Assembly: GCF_008297975.1 (NCBI RefSeq)
Contig: NZ_VLNY01000002.1
Coordinates: 558,001-622,000 of the forward strand
DNA: 64,000 nucleotides
Reading direction: 5' to 3'
Origin: Antrihabitans cavernicola
GTDB lineage: Bacteria; Actinomycetota; Actinomycetes; Mycobacteriales; Mycobacteriaceae
Shown: in pieces, positions 57,422-64,000 of the stretch
Layout: each line of letters opens with the position of its first letter
How positions within the stretch are numbered: position 1 is the first letter of the stretch
Notes under the pieces: generated by a model
What the model was told of the DNA's origin: nothing
Seen by the model: the letters and a program-made list of their open reading frames with translations, nothing else
The model's database searches: none
Translations under genes and position numbers: made by a program

Positions 57422-58702
57422 ATGAGGACATTCGGTAAGGGTGGTTCCTACTCTCGACGTGTGAGAAGAACCGGTCGTGCTGTCACGCGGGCAGCGAGTG
57501 GTGTCACCACCATTGCCAAGCCGCACCTGAGAAGGGTGACAGGTAGCCAGTGGTGGGATGTGGTGATCGTGTTGATCACGGCGATCCTGTTCACGGTCGC
57601 GTGGCCGACTTTGCACGTGACGCACCAGGTCCCCGGTGGAGTCCAGCCGATCGTCGCGGCTCTTGCGGCGTTTCCGTTCATCTTGATTCGTGTGAATCCT
57701 GCTCTGGGTTGGGCGATTTCAGCGATCTCCGCGCTGGTGATTCCGGTGGCGTTCGACAATCAGCCGTACAACGAACTGCCCTGGCAGGTAGTGCACTTCC
57801 TGGTGTTCCTCCCGCTGCTGTTCGCGGTGAGCCTGCGAGCAGCGATGCCCGTTGTCGGTGTCGCCTGGGTGTCCTCTGTGCTGCTGTTCCTCGCCGACTT
57901 GCCGCCCGATATGCGCGCGGGTTGGGCCGTCGGCCTGACGGCTCTTGTCGCATTCGGATTGCTGATCCGGTGGTTGGTGCTGTCGCGACGCCAGTTGGCG
58001 AAGCAGGAGGAGGTCAGCGAGCTCGAACGGGCGCGGCGCACCATTCTGGAGGAGAAGGCGCGTATCGCGCGCGATCTGCATGATGTTGTGGCACATCATA
58101 TGTCGCTCGTCGTAGTGCAAGCGCAGACAGCGCGGTACCGGGTTGCGAACGTGTCCCCGGAAGCTTGCGCCGAATTCGACTCGATCGGGGCAACGGCGCG
58201 GGAGGCACTCAACGAGATCCGCGGGATGCTCGGCGTCCTACGTAGCGACGGTCAGAGCGCCGAGCACGCGCCGCAACCGGGCGTCGAGAACGTTCACGAG
58301 TTGCTGGAAGGCACACGACGTGCCGGTGTTCCGGTCGTCTGGAACATCAGCGGCGACCAGGATGCGCTCTCGCCCGCCACCGGCCTCGCGATCTACCGCA
58401 TACTGCAGGAATCGTTGTCCAACGCGTCCCGCCACGCCCCAGGTGCCCCCGTCGAAGTGACTGTCGACTACGGCCATTCACTGATCTCGGTCGGTGTGTT
58501 CAACGGCCCAGGTCAGAGCTCGGCGCGGGTGCCAATCACGGCGGAGAACGGCGGACACGGACTCGATGGGATGCGAGATCGTGCACTGTCGGTCGGCGGG
58601 CTGCTGACGGCGATGCCGAGAGCGGACGGCGGATTCGTCGTGAGCGCGCAGCTCCCTGCCGTCGTCGCCGGCCTCGGTGAGCTGACCGACCGCACGGCAT
58701 AG
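57422..58702 (+). CDS. Sensor histidine kinase (NarL-type, HisKA_3)
   Basis: A 426-residue kinase. After a basic N terminus come about five hydrophobic helices (residues 45-185) with almost no extracellular domain. A HisKA_3 dimerisation helix follows with the phospho-accepting His in IARDLHDVVAHHMS, then an ATPase domain (IYRILQESLSNASRHAPGA as N box; GGHGLDGMRDRA as G box). Such kinases often sense membrane state or lipophilic compounds. The start is uncertain: ATG 57422 has a weak binding site, and GTG 57461 is an alternative. The partner regulator follows after 9 bases. Confidence 0.92.
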   Translation: MRTFGKGGSYSRRVRRTGRAVTRAASGVTTIAKPHLRRVTGSQWWDVVIVLITAILFTVAWPTLHVTHQVPGGVQPIVAALAAFPFILIRVNPALGWAISAISALVIPVAFDNQPYNELPWQVVHFLVFLPLLFAVSLRAAMPVVGVAWVSSVLLFLADLPPDMRAGWAVGLTALVAFGLLIRWLVLSRRQLAKQEEVSELERARRTILEEKARIARDLHDVVAHHMSLVVVQAQTARYRVANVSPEACAEFDSIGATAREALNEIRGMLGVLRSDGQSAEHAPQPGVENVHELLEGTRRAGVPVVWNISGDQDALSPATGLAIYRILQESLSNASRHAPGAPVEVTVDYGHSLISVGVFNGPGQSSARVPITAENGGHGLDGMRDRALSVGGLLTAMPRADGGFVVSAQLPAVVAGLGELTDRTA

Positions 58703-58711
58703 GGTGATCGG

Positions 58712-59374
58712 GTGGCGATCACCGTACTGATAGCGGACGACCAGGCGATGGTGCGGCAGGGCTTCGGGGCATTGTTGGGCGCGCAACACGACATCAGCGT
58801 CGTGGGCGATGCTGCCAACGGGAAAGTTGCTGTCGCAGAAGTGAAACGGCTCCGACCCGACGTCGTGCTGATGGATGTCCGGATGCCGGAGATGAACGGA
58901 CTCGATGCCGCACGCGAAATCTTGTCGGCCAATCTGACGCCGCCGGTGCGGGTGCTGATGCTGACCACCTTCGACATCGACGACTACGTCTACGAGGCAT
59001 TGAGCATCGGCGCCAGCGGCTTCATGCTCAAGGACGCGCCTGCCGAGGAGTTGGTGCGTGCGGTCCGGGTAGTCGCAGATGGTCAGGCCCTGTTGGCGCC
59101 GACGGTGACGCGTCGGCTGATCGCCGATGTGACCAAGCGGCGCGCGACACCTCGGGTGAAGCCGACGGCGCTCGGGTCGTTGACGCCGCGCGAACGCGAA
59201 GTGCTCGAGCTGATCGCGAAGGGCCTGTCGAACACCGAGATCGCGTCGACGCTGTTCGTCGCAGAGCAGACGGTGAAAACCCACGTCGGCAAGGTGCTGG
59301 CCAAGCTGGATCTGCGCGACCGCGCACAAGCGGTGGTGCTCGCCTACGAGAGTGGGCTGGTCACGCCGGGTTGA
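58712..59374 (+). CDS. Two-component response regulator, NarL/FixJ family
   Basis: A 220-residue regulator: receiver domain with [12 protein letters not shown] acidic pair, phospho-Asp in [15 protein letters not shown], and a conserved Lys in [12 protein letters not shown]. The C-terminal LuxR-type HTH is [20 protein letters not shown] followed by a [13 protein letters not shown] recognition helix. It is the partner of the kinase 9 bases upstream. The likely targets are its own operon and the divergent PLA2-like operon. Confidence 0.95.
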   Translation: MAITVLIADDQAMVRQGFGALLGAQHDISVVGDAANGKVAVAEVKRLRPDVVLMDVRMPEMNGLDAAREILSANLTPPVRVLMLTTFDIDDYVYEALSIGASGFMLKDAPAEELVRAVRVVADGQALLAPTVTRRLIADVTKRRATPRVKPTALGSLTPREREVLELIAKGLSNTEIASTLFVAEQTVKTHVGKVLAKLDLRDRAQAVVLAYESGLVTPG

Positions 59375-59408
59375 GCGACACCAGGTGAAACCGGGCAAGA
59401 TGTGGGGC

Positions 59409-60440
59409 ATGCGTATCGGAGTGCTCACCGGCGGCGGCGATTGCCCAGGTCTCAATGCGGTGATTCGTGCGGTGGTGCGGACTGCCAACGGTCGCTACGG
59501 AGACTCGATCGTGGGGTTCAACGACGGCTGGCGCGGGCTGCTCGAGGATCGCAAGGTGCAGCTGCAGAACGACGACCGCAACGATCGGCTGCTCACCAAG
59601 GGCGGCACCATGTTGGGCACCGCGCGCACCAATCCCGAGAAGCTGCGCGCCGGCATCGATCAGATCAAGCAGACCCTCGACGACAACGGGATCGACGTGT
59701 TGATTCCGATCGGCGGCGAGGGCACGCTGACTGCGGCGCACTGGCTGTCGGAGGAGGGTGTCCCGGTGGTCGGGGTGCCGAAGACCATCGACAACGACAT
59801 CGATTGCACGGACGTGACGTTCGGCTTCGACACCGCGCTCACGATCGCGACCGAAGCCATCGACCGCCTGCACAGCACAGCGGAATCGCATCAGCGCGTG
59901 ATGCTGGTCGAGGTGATGGGCCGCCACGCGGGCTGGATCGCGCTGCATGCCGGGCTCGCGTCCGGTGCGCACATGACGTTGATTCCCGAGCAGCCGTTCG
60001 ACGTCGACGAGGTGTGCAATCTGGTGAAGCGGCGGTTCCAGAGTGGCATGTCGCATTTCATCTGCGTGGTCGCCGAGGGTGCGCATCCGGCACCGGATTC
60101 GATGACGCTGCGCGAGGGTGGCATCGACGAGTACGGACACGAACGGTTCACCGGCGTCGCGCAGCAATTGGGTGTCGAGATCGAGCGGCGCATCAACAAG
60201 GAAGTCCGGACGACGGTGCTGGGCCACGTGCAGCGCGGCGGCACACCGACGCCGTTCGATCGTGTGCTTGCGACGCGATTCGGCGTCAACGCGGTCGATG
60301 CAGCGCACGCCGGGCATTTCGGAAACATGGTTTCGCTGCGTGGCACCGAGATCGGCCTCGTTCCGCTGGAAGAGGCGGTGCGCCAGCTCAAGCGGGTTCC
60401 GCAGTCGCGCTACGACGATGCGGCGGCGTTCTTCGGGTAG
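59409..60440 (+). CDS. pfkA: 6-phosphofructokinase
   Basis: A 343-residue [20 protein letters not shown] binds nucleotide; GGEGTL replaces the GGDGS of short ATP-dependent PFKs and is typical of actinobacterial enzymes; PKTIDNDI holds the catalytic Asp; [13 protein letters not shown] and [11 protein letters not shown] bind fructose-6-phosphate. The closest family (M. tuberculosis PfkA) is ATP-dependent, so ATP use is expected; a pyrophosphate donor is less likely. ATG 59409 begins the conserved sequence. It lies 34 bases after the response regulator. Confidence 0.95.
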   Translation: MRIGVLTGGGDCPGLNAVIRAVVRTANGRYGDSIVGFNDGWRGLLEDRKVQLQNDDRNDRLLTKGGTMLGTARTNPEKLRAGIDQIKQTLDDNGIDVLIPIGGEGTLTAAHWLSEEGVPVVGVPKTIDNDIDCTDVTFGFDTALTIATEAIDRLHSTAESHQRVMLVEVMGRHAGWIALHAGLASGAHMTLIPEQPFDVDEVCNLVKRRFQSGMSHFICVVAEGAHPAPDSMTLREGGIDEYGHERFTGVAQQLGVEIERRINKEVRTTVLGHVQRGGTPTPFDRVLATRFGVNAVDAAHAGHFGNMVSLRGTEIGLVPLEEAVRQLKRVPQSRYDDAAAFFG

Positions 60441-60452
60441 GTGCTTGCGGCA

Positions 60453-60498
60453 CAGGTGAGTGGTTTGGGGGTCCAGGGGCCACTTAAACGCTCACCTG
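60453..60498. repeat. Palindromic intergenic repeat, class A, copy 2
   Basis: A second 46-base unit, identical to the copy at 54581-54626 in 40 of 46 positions, with the same outer arms CAGGTGAG and CTCACCTG. It lies 12 bases after the pfkA stop and 23 bases before the gatB ATG. The change T-A to G-C at unit positions 16 and 31 keeps the stem paired. It probably forms a transcript hairpin and could attenuate readthrough into gatB. Confidence 0.85.
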
Positions 60499-60521
60499 GG
60501 GCAGCGCCCCATAATGGACGC

Positions 60522-62030
60522 ATGACTGCCGCCACAACGACGGAGCTCCTCGACTACGACGACGTCCTCGCCAAGTACAAGCCCGTACTCGGACTGGAAG
60601 TACACGTCGAGCTGGGCACCGCCACCAAGATGTTCTGCCCGTGCCGCACGGAATTCGGGGCCGAGCCGAACACCCAGGTGTGCCCGGTGTGCCTCGGTCT
60701 GCCCGGCAGTCTGCCGGTGGTCAACGAGAAGGCCGTCGAGTCGGCGATTCGTATCGGGCTGGCCCTGAACTGTTCGGTCACCCCGTGGGGCCGTTTCGCG
60801 CGGAAGAACTACTTCTACCCGGACCAGCCGAAGAACTATCAGATCAGCCAGTACGACGAGCCGATCGTGCACGACGGCTACCTCGATGTCGTGCTCGACG
60901 ACGGCAGCACCTTCCGCGTCGAGATCGAGCGCGCCCACATGGAAGAGGACACCGGCAAGTCGCTGCACGTCGGCGGAGCGACCGGGCGTATCCATGGCGC
61001 AAGCCACTCGCTGCTCGACTACAACCGCGCAGGCGTTCCGCTGGTCGAGATCGTCACCAAGCCGATCGAGGGTGCCGGTGAGCGCGCACCCGAGGTCGCC
61101 CGCGCGTACGTCACAGCGCTGCGCGATCTGCTGAGGGCGCTCGATGTCTCCGACGTCCGGATGGATCAGGGATCGGTGCGCTGCGACGCCAACGTGTCGC
61201 TGATGCTCGAGGACGCGACCGAGTTCGGCACTCGCACCGAGACCAAGAACGTCAACTCGCTGAAGAGCATCGAGGTGGCCGTCCGCTACGAGATGCGCCG
61301 ACAGGCCGCCGTGCTGGAGTCGGGCGGCGAGGTCACGCTCGAAACGCGGCACTTCCAGGAGGCGGACGGCACCACCTCGGCGGGACGACCGAAGGAGTCC
61401 GCGGAGGACTACCGGTACTTCCCAGAGCCCGATCTGGAACCAGTTGCGCCGAGCTCGGAATGGGTCGAGGAACTCAGGAAGACCATCCCCGAACTGCCGT
61501 GGTTGGTGCGCAAGCGCATTCAGCAGGACTGGGGGCTGTCTGACGAAGTCATGCGCGACCTGGTCAACGCCGGTGCGATCGATCTGATCATCGCAACGGT
61601 CGACGCCGGTGCGCCGTCCGAGGCTGCCCGCTCCTGGTGGGTTGCGTACCTGTCGGAGAAGGCGAACGAGCGCGCCGTCGAGCTCGACGCGCTGCCGATC
61701 ACGCCTGCGCAGGTCGCCGAGGTGATCGCGCTGGTCGATGCGAAGACGATCAACAACAAGACCGCCAGGCAGGTCATCGACTTCGTGCTCGACGGCGAAG
61801 GCGAGCCAGGCGCGATCGTAGAGGCGAAGGGTCTCGGCATGGTCAGCGACGAAGGCGCCCTCAAGACCGCCGTCGCGGAAGCGCTGGCCGCCAACCCGGA
61901 TATCGCCGACAAGATCCGCAGCGGCAAGATTCAGGCTGCCGGCAAGATCGTCGGCGACGTCATGAAGGCGACCCGCGGCCAGGCCGACGCAGCCCGCGTT
62001 CGGGAATTGGTGCTCGAAGCCTGCACATAA
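60522..62030 (+). CDS. gatB: Asp-tRNA(Asn)/Glu-tRNA(Gln) amidotransferase subunit B
   Basis: A 502-residue Gat[44 protein letters not shown] (zinc-site cysteines), [20 protein letters not shown] and RCDANVSL are family signatures, and the C-terminal YqeY-like tail domain is present. It phosphorylates and amidates Glu on misacylated tRNA(Gln). Together with gatC and gatA in this window it gives the complete complex. ATG 60522; a frame extension upstream crosses the repeat and is not coding. Confidence 0.98.
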   Translation: MTAATTTELLDYDDVLAKYKPVLGLEVHVELGTATKMFCPCRTEFGAEPNTQVCPVCLGLPGSLPVVNEKAVESAIRIGLALNCSVTPWGRFARKNYFYPDQPKNYQISQYDEPIVHDGYLDVVLDDGSTFRVEIERAHMEEDTGKSLHVGGATGRIHGASHSLLDYNRAGVPLVEIVTKPIEGAGERAPEVARAYVTALRDLLRALDVSDVRMDQGSVRCDANVSLMLEDATEFGTRTETKNVNSLKSIEVAVRYEMRRQAAVLESGGEVTLETRHFQEADGTTSAGRPKESAEDYRYFPEPDLEPVAPSSEWVEELRKTIPELPWLVRKRIQQDWGLSDEVMRDLVNAGAIDLIIATVDAGAPSEAARSWWVAYLSEKANERAVELDALPITPAQVAEVIALVDAKTINNKTARQVIDFVLDGEGEPGAIVEAKGLGMVSDEGALKTAVAEALAANPDIADKIRSGKIQAAGKIVGDVMKATRGQADAARVRELVLEACT

Positions 62031-62059
62031 GCCGCGCGGCGCTGGCAAAGTCTGTCTGC

Positions 62060-63655
62060 ATGATCTACGACAACATCGTCGTCGGCGCAGGCTCGGCAGG
62101 CTGTGTGGTGGCGTCCCGGCTCAGCGAAGATCCGAACCGAAACGTGCTGCTGATCGAGGCCGGCGGATCGAACCGTCGACTCGACGTGCGTGCTCCCGCG
62201 GCGTTTTCCGCGCAGTTCCACTCGAAGGTCGACTGGGACTACTTCTGTGAGCCGGAAGAGGGACTGGACGGGCGAAGCCTGCACGAGCCGCGCGCCAAGA
62301 TGATGGGCGGCTGCTCGTCGATGAACGCGATGCTCTACATCCGAGGCAATCGAATCGACTACGAAGACTGGGTCGAGAAAGGTGCCAAGGGCTGGTCGTA
62401 CGACGAGGTGCTGCCGCACTTTGTGAAATCCGAGAACAACAAGCGAATCAACGACCGCTGTCACGGCACACGTGGGCCGCTCGATGTCACCGCGATTCCG
62501 TCGCCGGACCAGCTGGCCGCAGAATTCATCTCCGCAGCACAGGCTTCCGGTATTGCATCCAACGACGACTTCAACGGGGCCGAGCAAGACGGCGTCGGCA
62601 TGCCGCAGGTCACCCAACGCAACGGCACCAGGTGGGACACCGCAACGGCGTTCATCACGCCCGCGCGCAAGCGTGCGAACCTGACGGTGCTCACGGGTGC
62701 GTTGGTGCACCGAGTGATCGTCGAAGGTGGCCGCGCGGTCGGCGTCGAGCTGTCGAGCAAAGGCAAGACGACCACCGTCCGTGCTAGCGGCGACATCGTC
62801 GTCAGCGGCGGCGCATTCGGCACGGTCGAGATTCTGCAGCGATCCGGGATCGGTCCCGCCGATCATCTGCGTTCACTCGGCATCGCCCCGGTCGTCGACC
62901 TGCCCGCCGTCGGCGCCAACTTGATGGAACACCCGCTCATCGGCGTCTACTTCGAGCTCACCGGCGCCGCCCGTGGAATGTTCGATGTGCCAGGCCCTTT
63001 CGATGCGCCCAAGCCGAAGTACCTCTATCAGTGGCTGCGGCACAAGACCGGTCCGCTCAGCTCCAACGTCGCGGAGGCGATCGCACACGTCCGCAGCGAC
63101 AGTTCGCTCCCGGCCCCAGATCTGCAGCTGCTGATGATCCCCGGCTACTTCTACGGCGACGGCACCACCAAGCACCCGGTACCGGCATTCACGTTGGGCG
63201 CCTCGATGATTGCGCCGAAGAGTCGGGGCAGCGTCATGATTCGCTCGTCGGATCCCCGTCGTAAGGCGGCGGTGAAACTCAACTTCTTCGATGATCCCGA
63301 CGACTTGCAGGCCATGGTCCGCAGCATAAGGATCCTGCGTGAGATCGCCACGACGGCACCGCTGAGCAGCCACGTCGCCCGCGAGTTCCTGCCTGGTCCG
63401 GAGCTGACCGACGACGCAAGCTTGAGCGACTTCGTTCGTCGCGAGGTCTTGCACACGTTCCATCCGTCGTGCACCGCACGGATCGGTGGTCCCGACGACG
63501 GTGCGGTCGATCCAGAGTTGCGCGTTTACGGGGTGGACGGATTGCGCGTCGCCGATACGTCCGTGTTTCCGACGATCATTCGTGGCAACACCAATGCGCC
63601 GGCGATCATGGTCGGCGAACGATGCGCCGATTTCATTCGGAACCCGTCGGCCTAA
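62060..63655 (+). CDS. GMC-family FAD oxidoreductase (choline-dehydrogenase-like)
   Basis: A 531-residue flavoprotein. N-terminal FAD motif NIVVGAGSAGCVVASRLSED, the GMC signature MMGGCSSMNAMLYIRGN, the second signature GAFGTVEILQRSGIGP, and the active-site His in LHTFHPSCTARIG and Asn in IIRGNTNAPAIMVGE. It oxidises a primary alcohol; choline, polyethylene glycol or other alcohols cannot be told apart by eye. It follows gatB by 29 bases on the same strand. No betaine genes are adjacent. Confidence 0.92.
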   Translation: MIYDNIVVGAGSAGCVVASRLSEDPNRNVLLIEAGGSNRRLDVRAPAAFSAQFHSKVDWDYFCEPEEGLDGRSLHEPRAKMMGGCSSMNAMLYIRGNRIDYEDWVEKGAKGWSYDEVLPHFVKSENNKRINDRCHGTRGPLDVTAIPSPDQLAAEFISAAQASGIASNDDFNGAEQDGVGMPQVTQRNGTRWDTATAFITPARKRANLTVLTGALVHRVIVEGGRAVGVELSSKGKTTTVRASGDIVVSGGAFGTVEILQRSGIGPADHLRSLGIAPVVDLPAVGANLMEHPLIGVYFELTGAARGMFDVPGPFDAPKPKYLYQWLRHKTGPLSSNVAEAIAHVRSDSSLPAPDLQLLMIPGYFYGDGTTKHPVPAFTLGASMIAPKSRGSVMIRSSDPRRKAAVKLNFFDDPDDLQAMVRSIRILREIATTAPLSSHVAREFLPGPELTDDASLSDFVRREVLHTFHPSCTARIGGPDDGAVDPELRVYGVDGLRVADTSVFPTIIRGNTNAPAIMVGERCADFIRNPSA

Positions 63656-63668
63656 TTTCCTTAAGGCT

Positions 63669-64000
63669 CTAGTCGGAACCGCCGCCGCCTGCAGGAACCG
63701 GAATCTTCACGACGCGATCGTCGTTGGGGCCGGGCTGACCGCCGGTCTTGTTGACCGTGCTCGCCCACAGCGTGCCGTCGGGTCCGAGTCCGGCGCCGCC
63801 GAGCTGTCCGTACTTGTCCTGCGCGACCAGACTCGGAGCCGCGGTGACGGCACCGGTACCGGGATCGACCGGGACGATTGCCACAGCTTTGGCTCCGGTC
63901 AACGAAATTGCGACCGCACCCGCGCTCACCGCGCATCCGGCGACGCCTGGACGGTCCGGCCATGTCCACGCCGGTGAGACGACCACGCCGTTCTTGTCGA
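63669..64000 (-). CDS. LppZ-like glucose/sorbosone-dehydrogenase-type protein, C-terminal part
   Basis: The last 110 codons of a gene that continues beyond the right edge. The sequence (VAGCAVSAGAVAISLTGAKAV, LGGAGLGPDGTLWASTVNK, DDRVVKIPVP) reads like the end of a six-bladed propeller of the PQQ sugar-dehydrogenase-like group. In M. tuberculosis the lipoprotein gene lppZ (Rv3006) lies just beyond gatB, which supports the assignment. The signal peptide and active site are outside the window. It converges with the GMC gene, 13 bases apart. Confidence 0.7.
   Translation of the reverse strand, partial: DKNGVVVSPAWTWPDRPGVAGCAVSAGAVAISLTGAKAVAIVPVDPGTGAVTAAPSLVAQDKYGQLGGAGLGPDGTLWASTVNKTGGQPGPNDDRVVKIPVPAGGGGSD

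Overview
The window is high-GC DNA from an actinobacterium of the Mycobacteriales, most likely Rhodococcus or a close Nocardiaceae relative. The main reason is gene order. From fecB (about 8.6 kb) to gatB (about 62 kb) the backbone follows the order I recall for Mycobacterium tuberculosis Rv3044 to Rv3009c: fecB, ctaD, serB2, an ABC ATPase, a Nudix gene, echA17, methyltransferases, the methylglucose-lipopolysaccharide (MGLP) genes, etfBA (fixAB), an N-acyltransferase/acyltransferase pair, iscS, mnmA, a methionine-synthase-like gene, ligA, an ACT gene, gatCA, pfkA, gatB. GTG starts and 1-4 base stop/start overlaps are common. I see no tRNA, rRNA or CRISPR array.

Region 1 (1-8.2 kb) is accessory and partly decayed. 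It holds the end of a DHA2 efflux pump, a hotdog thioesterase, a truncated and frameshifted IS3-family transposase, a MerR regulator with a MerR-type promoter, an orphan StrR-like ParB-domain regulator, a frameshifted VOC gene, a membrane-anchored CHAP protein and a frameshifted carotenoid oxygenase.

Region 2 (8.1-30.7 kb) is the conserved backbone: iron-siderophore lipoprotein, cytochrome oxidase subunit I, phosphoserine phosphatase, glycogen debranching enzyme, fatty-acid genes, the MGLP-type cluster (methyltransferases, acetyltransferase, GT4 glucosyltransferase, GH57 branching enzyme) and the electron-transfer flavoprotein. An 8+4+8 palindrome overlaps the likely etf promoter.

Region 3 (30.7-44.3 kb) has a second DHA2 pump, a dienelactone-hydrolase lipoprotein, a deleted AbiEi/DUF559 gene next to two palindromic repeats, a probable ornithine-lipid pair (olsB/olsA-like), iscS-mnmA for tRNA thiolation, an HD-domain/LuxR regulator and ligA.

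Region 4 (44.3-52 kb) is an accessory insertion between ligA and the ACT/gatCA block. It holds an FAD monooxygenase, an unknown secondary-metabolism-like protein, two TetR regulators, a phosphotransferase with a fourfold 24-bp tandem repeat, an SDR/QueA-like operon behind a MerR-type promoter, and a frameshifted GNAT.

Region 5 (52-64 kb) is gatCA, then a second insertion (nucleotidyltransferase, membrane alpha/beta hydrolase and secreted phospholipase A2 in one operon, divergent from a two-component system), then pfkA, gatB, a GMC oxidoreductase and the end of an LppZ-like gene. Two copies of a 46-bp hairpin repeat bracket the insertion plus pfkA.

Three otherwise normal genes (VOC, carotenoid oxygenase, GNAT) are each broken by an apparent one-base loss at a short homopolymer. 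This may reflect sequence error, not real decay.
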